Source of the DNA: Mariniflexile gromovii
Lineage (GTDB): Bacteria > Bacteroidota > Bacteroidia > Flavobacteriales > Flavobacteriaceae
Length of the DNA stretch: 64,000 nt
Assembly: GCF_017814435.1 (NCBI RefSeq)
Contig: NZ_JAGJCB010000001.1
Location: 124,001-188,000, forward strand
Direction: 5' to 3'
Below are positions 26,201 to 34,188 of this stretch, in pieces (position 1 is the stretch's first letter; the number at the start of each line of letters is the position of its first letter). The notes beneath the pieces were generated by a model. That model was not told the origin of the DNA, made no database searches, and was given only the letters and a program-made list of their open reading frames with translations. The translations under genes and the position numbers were made by a program.

Positions 26201-29200
26201 TCCACAAGCGTCCACTACTTCAAAAGTATATACCAAAGACCAAGAACAGTCATCACCTGTCTGAGTTGTATCCGTTAGGTTTACGGTTACAGCACCCCCA
26301 CAATTATCGGAGTAATTGGCAGCTACGGTTGTAGCGTTAAATGGATATGATGTTTGTGCATCAGCAGCACAAATGTTAACATTGCTTACTCCTGTTGGAG
26401 CGGTACCAGTTGGCACTGTTTGATCGCTACCAGTATGTGTGATGGTTTGGTTTTCCAGTTTGTTGCCACAAGCGTCCACTACTTCAAAAGTGTATACCAA
26501 AGACCAAGAACAGTCATCACCGGTCTGAGCTGTATCTATTAGGTTTACAGTTACAGCGCCACTGCAATTATCGGAGTAATTGGCAGCTACGGTTGTAGCG
26601 TTAAATGGATATGTTGTTTGCGCATTGGCTGCACAAACATCTGCATCAGTAACACCTGTTGGAGCGGTACCTGTAGGTGCCGTTTGATCGCTACCAGTAT
26701 GTGTAATGGTTTGATTTTCCAGTTTGTTGCCACAGGCGTCCACTACTTCAAAAGTATATACCAAAGACCAAGAACAGTCATCACTGGTCTGAGTTGTATC
26801 GATTAGGTTTGCGGTTACAGCGCCCCCACAATTATCGGAATAATTGGCAGCTACGGTTGTAGCGTTAAATGGATATGTAGTTTGTGCATCGGCAGTGCAA
26901 GCATTTGCATTGGTTGTACCTGTGGGAGCGGTACCTGTTGGAGCAGTTGAATCAACCACTGTAATAGTTTGAACAAAGTTTGAGCTAATATTGGCACACC
27001 CATCAGTAAAGTTCCAAGTGCGCACTCTTACATAAGCACTAGGGCAATTGGCATCATTTGTTGTTACGTCACTAACCAATATTAAGTTAGGAGTTGAACA
27101 GTCATCGGTAGCGGTAGGAGCAAGTGCCAAAGCGGTATTTATTCCATCTACATCACTACATTCAAGAGTTCTGTCCAGATCACCCAAAGTATTGGTAACA
27201 ATAGGTGCAACATTATCTTTTATTAAGTAAGTAGCGGTAGTGGTACTTTGATTGTTACAAGCGTCGGTTGCAGTAAATATAACCGTTATGGCTCCATCAT
27301 CACATTTCACAGACGTATCAGAACCATAATCGTTGCTCCAAGTAACCGTACTACAATTATCAGTAGCTGTAGCTCCGGCATTAGAGTTTAACCATGCCGT
27401 TAAAGTTGCTTGGGTATCTCCAACACCACATTCTATTTCTAAATTAGAAATGAGGTTAGTATTGTCAATAATAGGTGCCGTTTGGTCGTTACCGGTATGC
27501 GTAATGGTTTGGTTTTCCAGTTTGTTTCCACAGGCGTCCACTACTTCAAAAGTATATACTAAAGACCAAGAACAGTCATCACCTGTCTGAGTTGTATCGA
27601 TTAGGTTTACGGTTACAGTGCCTCCACAATTATCGGAGTAATTGGCAGCTACTGTTGTAGCGTTAAATGGATATGTTGTTTGCGCATCGGTAGCACAAAC
27701 ATCAACATCAATCACACCTGTTGGGGCTGTACCTGTAGGTGCCGTTTGATCGCTACCGGTATGTGTGATGGTTTGGTTTTCCAGTTTGTTTCCACAGGCG
27801 TCCACTACTTCAAAAGTATATACCAAAGACCAAGAACAGTCATCACCGGTTTGAGTTGTACCCGTTAGGTTTGCGGTTACTGCGCCCCCACAATTATCGG
27901 AGTAATTGGCAGCTACGGTTGTAGCGTTAAAAGGATTTGTGGTTTGCGCATCTGTAGCGCAAGCATCTGTATTGGCAGTACCAATTGGAGCGGTACCTGT
28001 AGGTGCAGTTTGGTCGCTACCTGTATATGTAATGGTTTGGTTTTCCAGTTTGTTTCCACAAGCGTCCACTACTTCAAAAGTATATACCAAAGACCAAGAA
28101 CAGTCATCACCTGTCTGAGTTGTATCCGTTAGGTTTACGGTTACAGCACCCCCACAATTATCGGAGTAATTGGCAGCTACGGTTGTAGCGTTAAATGGAT
28201 ATGATGTTTGTGCATCAGCAGCACAAATGTTAACATTGCTTACTCCTGTTGGAGCGGTACCAGTTGGCACTGTTTGATCGCTACCAGTATGTGTGATGGT
28301 TTGGTTTTCCAGTTTGTTGCCACAAGCGTCCACTACTTCAAAAGTGTATACCAAAGACCAAGAACAGTCATCACCGGTCTGAGCTGTATCTATTAGGTTT
28401 ACAGTTACAGCGCCACTGCAATTATCGGAGTAATTGGCAGCTACGGTTGTAGCGTTAAATGGATATGTTGTTTGCGCATTGGCTGCACAAACATCTACAT
28501 CAGTAACACCTGTTGCGGCTGTACCCGTGGGAGCAGTATTGTCATTAATATTAATCGTTTGGTTGGTAGTTGCTGTAGCACCACAGCCATTAGTAATTGT
28601 AAAAGTTCTTGTTACAGTAATTGGGCAACTTGAACCTTGTGTTATTACATCAATATAAGTGATGCTTGCAATACTTCCATTACCAGAAACAGTGTAACCT
28701 GGTGCAACATAAGTATCTTTTATATCTACTGATTGTGTAGCACTATAGGGATATCTTGCAGCTGTTAATGCGGTAATATCATTCACATCACAACCTTCAA
28801 TATTAATTGGGCTTGGTGCAGTAATTGCTGGAGGTTGGCTGATATAATCCAAATAATCAATGGCAATTGTGATAGGAGCAGGAATTGGATCACCAATACA
28901 CAAACCATTCATTTCATAACCCTGTATTAAAGTAAAACTAAAAGGAACATTCGAATTTTCTCCAACACCATTAATAGTTCCATTTACAGTTACATTAGGA
29001 TCAAAATTTGGATCGGTTAAAATGGAACAGTTTGTAGTTACAGTTAAACTTAAACTAATCTCAGCTAAAACTTCATCAGGATTTCCAAAAGGAAGTGTCT
29101 CTAAATTCCAAACAATAGATCCGTTATCACCAAGCAAAGGGTTATACACAGGTACATTTGTTGTAGCTAGTGAAAAAGGGTTAAAGGTTATATTAAGGCT

Positions 29201-30538
29201 ATTAGGATCGATACCATCCGGTAAAGGAATAGTAAGAACTGTATTTACAGTATTTTCGCTACCTGTATTTTTTATTTGAATAGTATGTTCTGAAGATTCT
29301 CCAGGTGCTAATTCGTAAGGTGAAACAGGGGGATTTCCATTAACAGATGTTAATTCAATAACCCCTTCAGGTTCAGGAACATAGGCCTCAACTGAAAATG
29401 TAATATTGAAAATAGCATATGTATCTACGGCTGATCCATATTCAAAAGAAGTAGAAGTTTGGTTATTGTTTATGTATTTGTTATTAGCATTATCTACATC
29501 AAACATAACAATATCCAAACCTGTATTGTTAAGGTGTTGAGGATTTCTTGTATTGCCCCCTGTTATGATTGCAGAGTTAAAAAAGTTGGTAGAGTTATTA
29601 GGTGTAACATTACTACCGGTATAGCTTAAATTTTCATAAGCACCAGTGTCTTGTCTTAACATTCGAAAATAATCACCTGAAAACTCAATATCCCCTTCAC
29701 CAGCCATAAGTCCTAATTTTAAATTTACAGGTCCATTTGGAATGGCATTAAATCCAGATACATTTAGAAAATATGAAGCCGTAGTGTTTTCTACAAAAGC
29801 ATGTCCATCAAATACGGTTACGTCCCTCCATTTCATTTTAGAGTTTTCATACACCACAACGATGCCCCAGCCACCATAATAACCTGTTGCATCAACATTT
29901 CCTTCTCTTAATGCAATATCAGCAACAAAATATTCACCAATACCATTTTGCTGTACATATTCTGTTATTTCAGAATAAGCAGAATACATGTTTTTGTCAA
30001 CACCATTTGTTGGAAAATAGATCTCTGTAGCATTTAATTCTGTATAGACAGACGCTGAAGGTCCTTTTATGGAAACTTTACGCTTGTCAAAGGTTTTTGT
30101 AATAGCAGGTCCACCAGGAATAAGTGTTTTTGTGACATCAAAAGTAAAACCAGGATCCGTTTCTACTTCACCAAAAGCTCTACCAGTCCAATATAAACCA
30201 GCATAAATAATTTTTGAACAATCTGGAATAGCACCATTTTCAGTAGAGAACGTTAAATTGGCTGAAGATGAATTAAATGTATTATCATCATTATCAATAT
30301 CAACATACATCATATCATTATTGTTGGATGTATTTGTAGGGTACGTGAAACCATCCAATTGTAGGTTGGTATTCCCAATCATAGTAAAGTCTCCTTTAAT
30401 TGTATAATTGGCCCTTGGAGCAAATGGCACCCTTACTTGAGAGTAACCAATTTGAATACATAAAAACAAAAAAAACAATGTAGCCAATTTAAAAGCCAAT
30501 GTTTTTGTATTTGATTTTTTAAAGTATTGTTGTTTCAT
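23249..30538 (-). CDS. giant repeat adhesin with gliding-motility type B C-terminal domain (type IX cargo)
   Basis: 2429 residues. A signal peptide ends near IQIGYSQ, followed by a unique N-terminal region of about 550 residues. Next come nine copies of an 88-residue Cys-containing unit (TGTAPTG..., NYSDNC, DDCSWSLVYTFEVVDACGNK), four at about residues 671-1022 and five at about 1201-1640. Each block is followed by two HYR-like domains, then further HYR-like domains (TATDNCG, RTWTATDxCG) to about 2230. The last ~95 residues hold the type B sorting domain (ISKAVTPNGDLVNDFFYI, VKIFNRWGALIFESDNY, WTGNAS, NGTYYYIVILKD). It is probably exported by the type IX system and displayed as an adhesin. 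It is followed by its PorP/SprF partner. Confidence 0.9.
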   Translation of the reverse strand: MKQQYFKKSNTKTLAFKLATLFFLFLCIQIGYSQVRVPFAPRANYTIKGDFTMIGNTNLQLDGFTYPTNTSNNNDMMYVDIDNDDNTFNSSSANLTFSTENGAIPDCSKIIYAGLYWTGRAFGEVETDPGFTFDVTKTLIPGGPAITKTFDKRKVSIKGPSASVYTELNATEIYFPTNGVDKNMYSAYSEITEYVQQNGIGEYFVADIALREGNVDATGYYGGWGIVVVYENSKMKWRDVTVFDGHAFVENTTASYFLNVSGFNAIPNGPVNLKLGLMAGEGDIEFSGDYFRMLRQDTGAYENLSYTGSNVTPNNSTNFFNSAIITGGNTRNPQHLNNTGLDIVMFDVDNANNKYINNNQTSTSFEYGSAVDTYAIFNITFSVEAYVPEPEGVIELTSVNGNPPVSPYELAPGESSEHTIQIKNTGSENTVNTVLTIPLPDGIDPNSLNITFNPFSLATTNVPVYNPLLGDNGSIVWNLETLPFGNPDEVLAEISLSLTVTTNCSILTDPNFDPNVTVNGTINGVGENSNVPFSFTLIQGYEMNGLCIGDPIPAPITIAIDYLDYISQPPAITAPSPINIEGCDVNDITALTAARYPYSATQSVDIKDTYVAPGYTVSGNGSIASITYIDVITQGSSCPITVTRTFTITNGCGATATTNQTININDNTAPTGTAATGVTDVDVCAANAQTTYPFNATTVAANYSDNCSGAVTVNLIDTAQTGDDCSWSLVYTFEVVDACGNKLENQTITHTGSDQTVPTGTAPTGVSNVNICAADAQTSYPFNATTVAANYSDNCGGAVTVNLTDTTQTGDDCSWSLVYTFEVVDACGNKLENQTITYTGSDQTAPTGTAPIGTANTDACATDAQTTNPFNATTVAANYSDNCGGAVTANLTGTTQTGDDCSWSLVYTFEVVDACGNKLENQTITHTGSDQTAPTGTAPTGVIDVDVCATDAQTTYPFNATTVAANYSDNCGGTVTVNLIDTTQTGDDCSWSLVYTFEVVDACGNKLENQTITHTGNDQTAPIIDNTNLISNLEIECGVGDTQATLTAWLNSNAGATATDNCSTVTWSNDYGSDTSVKCDDGAITVIFTATDACNNQSTTTATYLIKDNVAPIVTNTLGDLDRTLECSDVDGINTALALAPTATDDCSTPNLILVSDVTTNDANCPSAYVRVRTWNFTDGCANISSNFVQTITVVDSTAPTGTAPTGTTNANACTADAQTTYPFNATTVAANYSDNCGGAVTANLIDTTQTSDDCSWSLVYTFEVVDACGNKLENQTITHTGSDQTAPTGTAPTGVTDADVCAANAQTTYPFNATTVAANYSDNCSGAVTVNLIDTAQTGDDCSWSLVYTFEVVDACGNKLENQTITHTGSDQTVPTGTAPTGVSNVNICAADAQTSYPFNATTVAANYSDNCGGAVTVNLTDTTQTGDDCSWSLVYTFEVVDACGNKLENQTITYTGSDQTAPTGTAPIGTANTDACATDAQTTNPFNATTVAANYSDNCGGAVTANLTGTTQTGDDCSWSLVYTFEVVDACGNKLENQTITHTGSDQTAPTGTAPTGVIDVDVCATDAQTTYPFNATTVAANYSDNCGGTVTVNLIDTTQTGDDCSWSLVYTFEVVDACGNKLENQTITHTGNDQTAPIIDNTNLISNLEIECGVGDTQATLTAWLNSNAGATATDNCSTVTWSNDYGSDTSVKCDDGAITVIFTATDACNNQSTTTATYLIKDNVAPIVTNTLGDLDRTLECSDVDGINTALALAPTATDDCSTPNLILVSDVTTNDANCPSAYVRVRTWNFTDGCANISSNFVQTITVVDSTAPVLSLPANVSAECSDDLSPIAFGTATATDNCDSSPIVTFNDVRTDGACSGTFTITRTWTAIDACGNIATADQIISTSDTTAPEFVETVLPGDMTVECNSIPASVTLTATDNCGIATVTFDEKREDGNCANNYKIIRTWTATDECDLTKTHIQTITVQDTTPPTFVQTTLPPSNLVVECDAVPTPETLTATDICGSATVSVRDVRTNGSCANNYTLARTWTATDLCGLTTEHTQIITVRDTKAPTFVGTLPPTTLTVECDAIPNPATLTAIDNCGDANVTVQDVRTNGSCPNNYIITRTWTATDACGLTTDRRQIITVQDTKAPVIATAYDEVLNVSCDNIPEVAELTFTDNCSSASNITQTFNETSTFEDNVYEDYVIVRTWTVRDECNNEATYTQTLNVALNEIKTDLNADDWCYDEGPLDLNNLTIDGLNTTGTWEILEGEPNATLNGSIFDATNIMWTRETVLNGITYVFRYTTTHNGCISISDITMNVNYCKVLACKDTDVIISKAVTPNGDLVNDFFYITGIDLCGFVAEVKIFNRWGALIFESDNYPSVTEFETRATPPANTWTGNASKKSIGASGKVPNGTYYYIVILKDSGLAPFTGPVYLGTK
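25089..26642. repeat. 1.55-kb direct repeat inside the adhesin gene, copy A
   Basis: The 1554-bp segment matches 26943-28496 at an offset of exactly 1854 bp. I found no mismatch in the stretches compared base by base. Identity begins at 25089 and first breaks at 26643 (g versus a). The 1854-bp period is 618 codons, so the frame is kept. Confidence 0.9.
25620..28529. repeat. 264-bp (88-residue) tandem units in the adhesin gene, two blocks, nine copies
   Basis: The 264-bp period is visible at plus-strand spacing in both blocks: five units across about 25620-26944 and four across about 27474-28529. The half of each unit that encodes NYSDNC to VVDACGNKLENQTIT is almost invariant. The half that encodes the TGTAPTG-to-DAQTT stretch varies. 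Confidence 0.85.
26943..28496. repeat. 1.55-kb direct repeat inside the adhesin gene, copy B
   Basis: Partner of 25089-26642. It encodes about residues 682-1199 of the adhesin. The copies are separated by 300 bp that hold most of one extra 88-residue unit. Confidence 0.9.
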
Positions 30539-30575
30539 TTCTTAATCTTTTAAATGGATCTTATGCTTTTGTTTT

Positions 30576-31100
30576 TTATGATGGAATTTCGTTTTTATAA
30601 AAAACTCGAACATTAGAGTTTGATTTAATAAAATCTTTAATCTGTTGTTCACTACATTTAAAATAGCATTTTATATAAATGAATTTTAAATTACCGAATC
30701 CTTGTATATTGGTTAGGTCTAATTTGTTGTTTAAATCTTCAACCTTTTTTAAAGTAATGGTTATTAATTCTATATCATTGAATGCAGAGTTATTTCGATA
30801 TAGCACATCGAAAGATTTTAAATCGTTAAATGTCAACTTAGTAACTTTATTGCTATAATTATTGTTTTCCTTTATGGTTCTATTATTAACATAAAAAGTG
30901 GGCTGAAGTTTATAAGTTAAATCATAAAAATCTGCTCGGTCGTTAGCTTTTGTGTTTTTAGAAGTTACTTTAGAAAAGGTATTATTTTCATTAAGCTCAA
31001 AAATCCCGTTTTCTTGTGCTGATAATTTATTATAAGAAAATAAAAAAATGCAAATAGAAAATAAAAAAATACAGGATGTGATTATCGATTTATTTCTCAT
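30576..31100 (-). CDS. small exported protein of unknown function at the head of the adhesin operon
   Basis: 174 residues with an N-terminal signal peptide (hydrophobic core IITSCIFLFSICIFLFSY, cleavage probably after LSAQ). The mature part has spaced Leu/Ile (TKLTFNDLKSFDVLYRN, DIELITITLKKVEDL, NLKFIYIKCYFKCSEQQIKDFI) that hint at a leucine-rich-repeat-like or beta-strand fold. It holds two Cys close together. I do not recognise the family. The gap to the adhesin ATG is only 37 bp on the same strand, so it may be part of the same transcript, possibly as a periplasmic helper. Confidence 0.65.
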   Translation of the reverse strand: MRNKSIITSCIFLFSICIFLFSYNKLSAQENGIFELNENNTFSKVTSKNTKANDRADFYDLTYKLQPTFYVNNRTIKENNNYSNKVTKLTFNDLKSFDVLYRNNSAFNDIELITITLKKVEDLNNKLDLTNIQGFGNLKFIYIKCYFKCSEQQIKDFIKSNSNVRVFYKNEIPS

Positions 31101-31496
31101 GGCAAAAAAAGATTTTTTTAATTAAATTATACTATACCGATATTAAAGAAACATGATTTTACTATCAGTTTCTAAACGTTAAAATCAATAATAAAATAGT
31201 TCTTGAGGGATAAAATTGAATAACAATTTTTGTGTTATGTTTATATGTAAAATTAGATTAGGGGTCATAACTTGCAATTCTATAGGTATATCAAATTAAA
31301 GAATATGATTAACGTTGGTCAAAATAATATGATATATCACTTATATATTCGTTTAAAAGCTTTTAGATACATTTAAAAGCAAAAATTAACTACTTGTTAG
31401 CCTTGTTATTATCAAATTATTGCTTGTTTTTATGAAATAAATAATAGCATCATATTTTTTATGCTTAATTTTAATTAATCAATTAGAAATATTTTT
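31101..31496. other. 396-bp AT-rich divergent intergenic region, no gene seen
   Basis: This separates the adhesin operon (leftward) from the polyphosphate cluster (rightward). No open frame with a recognisable product, no strong hairpin and no exact TAnnTTTG box close to either start were found. It presumably carries both promoters. Its length and A+T content would suit regulated expression of the adhesin operon, but nothing specific can be shown. Confidence 0.5.
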
Positions 31497-31982
31497 ATGA
31501 AAAAGTTAATATTAGTTAGACATGCAAAATCTTCATGGGAACATAATGTGATAGATCATGAAAGACCTTTAAATGAAAGAGGTGCAACAGATGCCCATAA
31601 CATTTCTGTTCATTTAAATTCAAATAAAATTAATATTGATGCTGTTTTATGTAGTGATGCCGTTAGAACAAAAACAACGGCCGCTATTTTTTTTGAAAAC
31701 CTTAAAATAGCCAAATCAATGCTGCAATTGAATCATGATTTGTATGATTTTTCAGGAAACAACCTTCTGCAAGTTATAAAAGATTGTGATAATGCAGTAA
31801 ACAATTTAATGGTGTTTGGGCATAACCATGCCATTACTGCTTTTGTAAATACTTACGGTGATGTTTATATTGATAATGTACCTACATGTGGTGTTGTTCA
31901 AATTGAATTTAATATAAGTGATTGGAAAGATTTAAATAAAGGAAAAACCGTAAGTGCTTTATTTCCAAGAGATTTAAGGTAG
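31497..31982 (+). CDS. sixA: SixA-type phosphohistidine phosphatase (histidine phosphatase family)
   Basis: 161 residues. The catalytic motif LVRHAKSSW is at the N-terminus (Arg8-His9), ERPLNERG follows, SDAVRTKTTA is the second Arg block and FGHNHAI supplies the second catalytic His. SixA-like enzymes remove phosphate from phospho-His proteins. Its location directly before ppk1 and ppx suggests a link to polyphosphate or phosphate metabolism in this organism, but that is inference. Confidence 0.85.
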   Translation: MKKLILVRHAKSSWEHNVIDHERPLNERGATDAHNISVHLNSNKINIDAVLCSDAVRTKTTAAIFFENLKIAKSMLQLNHDLYDFSGNNLLQVIKDCDNAVNNLMVFGHNHAITAFVNTYGDVYIDNVPTCGVVQIEFNISDWKDLNKGKTVSALFPRDLR

Positions 31983-32086
31983 AATTTATTTTTCTATCAA
32001 ATTCAAGCACTTATTTTGTATGTTATTATTAAGCAAAAGTATGCTTAAACATTAGCTTTTTAGCAAATTATTTATTCTAAATAGAA

Positions 32087-32094
32087 TATATTTG
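32087..32094 (+). promoter_or_regulatory. candidate -7 element for ppk1
   Basis: TATATTTG matches TAnnTTTG exactly. Its last base is the first base of the GTG that would be the upstream start for ppk1, which argues that translation begins downstream at the ATG at 32124. Confidence 0.5.
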
Positions 32095-32123
32095 TGAAAA
32101 GCATTACAACCTCAATAACCCGT

Positions 32124-34187
32124 ATGACAAAAGCAGAAATTCATTCAAATAGCTATATAAATAGAGAAATTAGTTGGTTACAATTTAATGCAAGAGTGTT
32201 GCAAGAGGCTTCAGATGAAAGAGTTCCATTAATAGAAAGATTGCGTTTTTTAGGTATATTTTCTAATAATTTAGATGAATTTTTTAAAGTAAGATATGCC
32301 ACTGTAAAACGGATTGTTGAGGCAGGAAAAGGTGGTAAAAGCGAACTAGGAGGTATAAAAGCCAACGAACTACTAGATATAATTACCCAAATAGTTATAA
32401 AACAACAAAGTGAGAGTTTAGAGGTTTTAGACTGTATCCATAAAAGATTAGAAGCTGAGAATATTTTTGTAGTTGATGAAAATCAAATAGATAGCTCACA
32501 GCACGATTTTATAAAAAGATATTTTATCCGAAAAGTAAGTCCAGCATTGGTTACTATTATTTTAAATGATTTGGTGGTACTGCCTAATTTAAAAGATAGT
32601 GCTGCATATTTAGCCGTTAGAATGGTTATGGAGGATAATAAAAAGCAATTTGCTCTTATTGAAATACCAAAGTCTATCAATCGTTTTGTTGAACTACCTA
32701 AGCAAGGTGATAAAAGTTTTATTATCATGATTGATGACTTGTTGCGCCATTGTTTAGGTTATATTTTTAATATTTTCGACTTCAAAACAGTATCTGCCCA
32801 CATGATTAAAATTACGCGCGATGGCGAACTGGATTTTGAAAGTGATTTAAGTAAAAGTTTTATTGAGAAAATATCCGACAGTGTAAAACACCGTCAAATA
32901 GGCGATCCTGTTCGATTTGTTTATGACAAAACCATCGATACAGAAACATTGGAGTTTTTAATGTCCAAAATGGGTATAGATAATACAGATAGTATCATTC
33001 CAGGTGGTCGTTACCATAACAGACGCGATTACATGAGTTTTCCCAGTTTAGGAAGAACTGATTTGCTTTACGATAAAATTGAGGCATTACCCATTAAAGG
33101 CCTTAGTTTGGAAACCAGTATTTTTAAAGCAATTGAAAAGAAAGACTATTTGCTACATGCACCTTACCAAACATTTTCATATATCGTTAAGTTTTTACGG
33201 GAAGCCGCTTTAGATCCTCAAGTAAAAACCTTAAAAATCACCATTTACCGCTTAGCACAAATTTCGCACATAGCAAGCTCGCTTATTAATGCCGCTATCA
33301 ATGGTAAGTCCGTAACGGTTTCCATAGAACTTCAAGCGAGATTTGATGAACAGGCAAATATAGATTATGCCCAACAAATGGAAGATGAAGGCATTAATTT
33401 GGTGTTTGGCGTAAAAGGTTTAAAAGTACACAGCAAAATGTGTGTTATCGAGCGTGAAGAAGGTAAAAAGCTAAAACGTTATGGCTTTATAAGTACAGGT
33501 AATTTTAACGAGTCAACTGCCAAAATATATACGGATTATACACTTTTCACCGCAGATCAACGCATTTTAAAAGATGTTAATAAAATATTTAGTTTTTTTG
33601 AAACCAACTATAAAATTTTTAGATATAAACATTTGATAACATCGCCGCATTACACAAAAAAAGCTATATTTAAATTGATAGATGCTGAAATTAATAATGT
33701 GAAAAATGGAGGAGAAGGTCTAATTCGATTAAAAATGAATAGCATTTCTAGTTATAATATGGTAGATAAACTTTATGAAGCTAGCAATGCAGGTGTTAAA
33801 ATTCAAATGATTGTTAGAGGTATTTGTTGTTTAATTCCAGAGGTGCCCAACATGAGTGAAAATATTGAGGTTATTAGCGTTATCGATAAGTTTTTAGAAC
33901 ATTCTAGGGTTTATATTTTTGGGAATAACGGCGACCCAAAAGTTTACATTTCATCGGCAGATTGGATGACAAGAAACATTGAAAATAGGGTAGAGGTAAG
34001 TTGTCCAATTTATGATGCTGATATAAAACAAGAAATTATAGAAACATTCAACATTTGTTGGAGCGATAATGTAAAAGCACGTATATTAAACGCTTCACAA
34101 CAAAACGAATATAAAATAGATAATAACGAACCAGTAAGATCACAATTTGCTACCTACGATTATTATTTAAAAAAATTAGAAAACTAG
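32124..34187 (+). CDS. ppk1: polyphosphate kinase 1
   Basis: 687 residues from the ATG at 32124. A GTG at 32094 in the same frame would add 10 residues but overlaps a promoter box. Family blocks are INREISWLQFNARVLQEA, FLGIFSNNLDEFFKVR, PYQTFSYIVKFLREAALDPQVK, ARFDEQANIDYAQQMEDEG, and the phosphorylated His in GLKVHSKM (His436 in this numbering). FISTGNFNESTAKIYTDYTLFT and SSADWMTRNIENRVE complete the active site. It makes long-chain polyphosphate from ATP. It is followed 1 bp later by the exopolyphosphatase gene, giving paired synthesis and breakdown. Confidence 0.95.
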   Translation: MTKAEIHSNSYINREISWLQFNARVLQEASDERVPLIERLRFLGIFSNNLDEFFKVRYATVKRIVEAGKGGKSELGGIKANELLDIITQIVIKQQSESLEVLDCIHKRLEAENIFVVDENQIDSSQHDFIKRYFIRKVSPALVTIILNDLVVLPNLKDSAAYLAVRMVMEDNKKQFALIEIPKSINRFVELPKQGDKSFIIMIDDLLRHCLGYIFNIFDFKTVSAHMIKITRDGELDFESDLSKSFIEKISDSVKHRQIGDPVRFVYDKTIDTETLEFLMSKMGIDNTDSIIPGGRYHNRRDYMSFPSLGRTDLLYDKIEALPIKGLSLETSIFKAIEKKDYLLHAPYQTFSYIVKFLREAALDPQVKTLKITIYRLAQISHIASSLINAAINGKSVTVSIELQARFDEQANIDYAQQMEDEGINLVFGVKGLKVHSKMCVIEREEGKKLKRYGFISTGNFNESTAKIYTDYTLFTADQRILKDVNKIFSFFETNYKIFRYKHLITSPHYTKKAIFKLIDAEINNVKNGGEGLIRLKMNSISSYNMVDKLYEASNAGVKIQMIVRGICCLIPEVPNMSENIEVISVIDKFLEHSRVYIFGNNGDPKVYISSADWMTRNIENRVEVSCPIYDADIKQEIIETFNICWSDNVKARILNASQQNEYKIDNNEPVRSQFATYDYYLKKLEN

Positions 34188-34188
34188 T

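Noticed and set aside
24590-29279. Many small plus-strand open frames in the adhesin region
   Set aside because: They are antisense shadows of the repeated adhesin gene, recurring at exactly the repeat periods (264 and 1854 bp).
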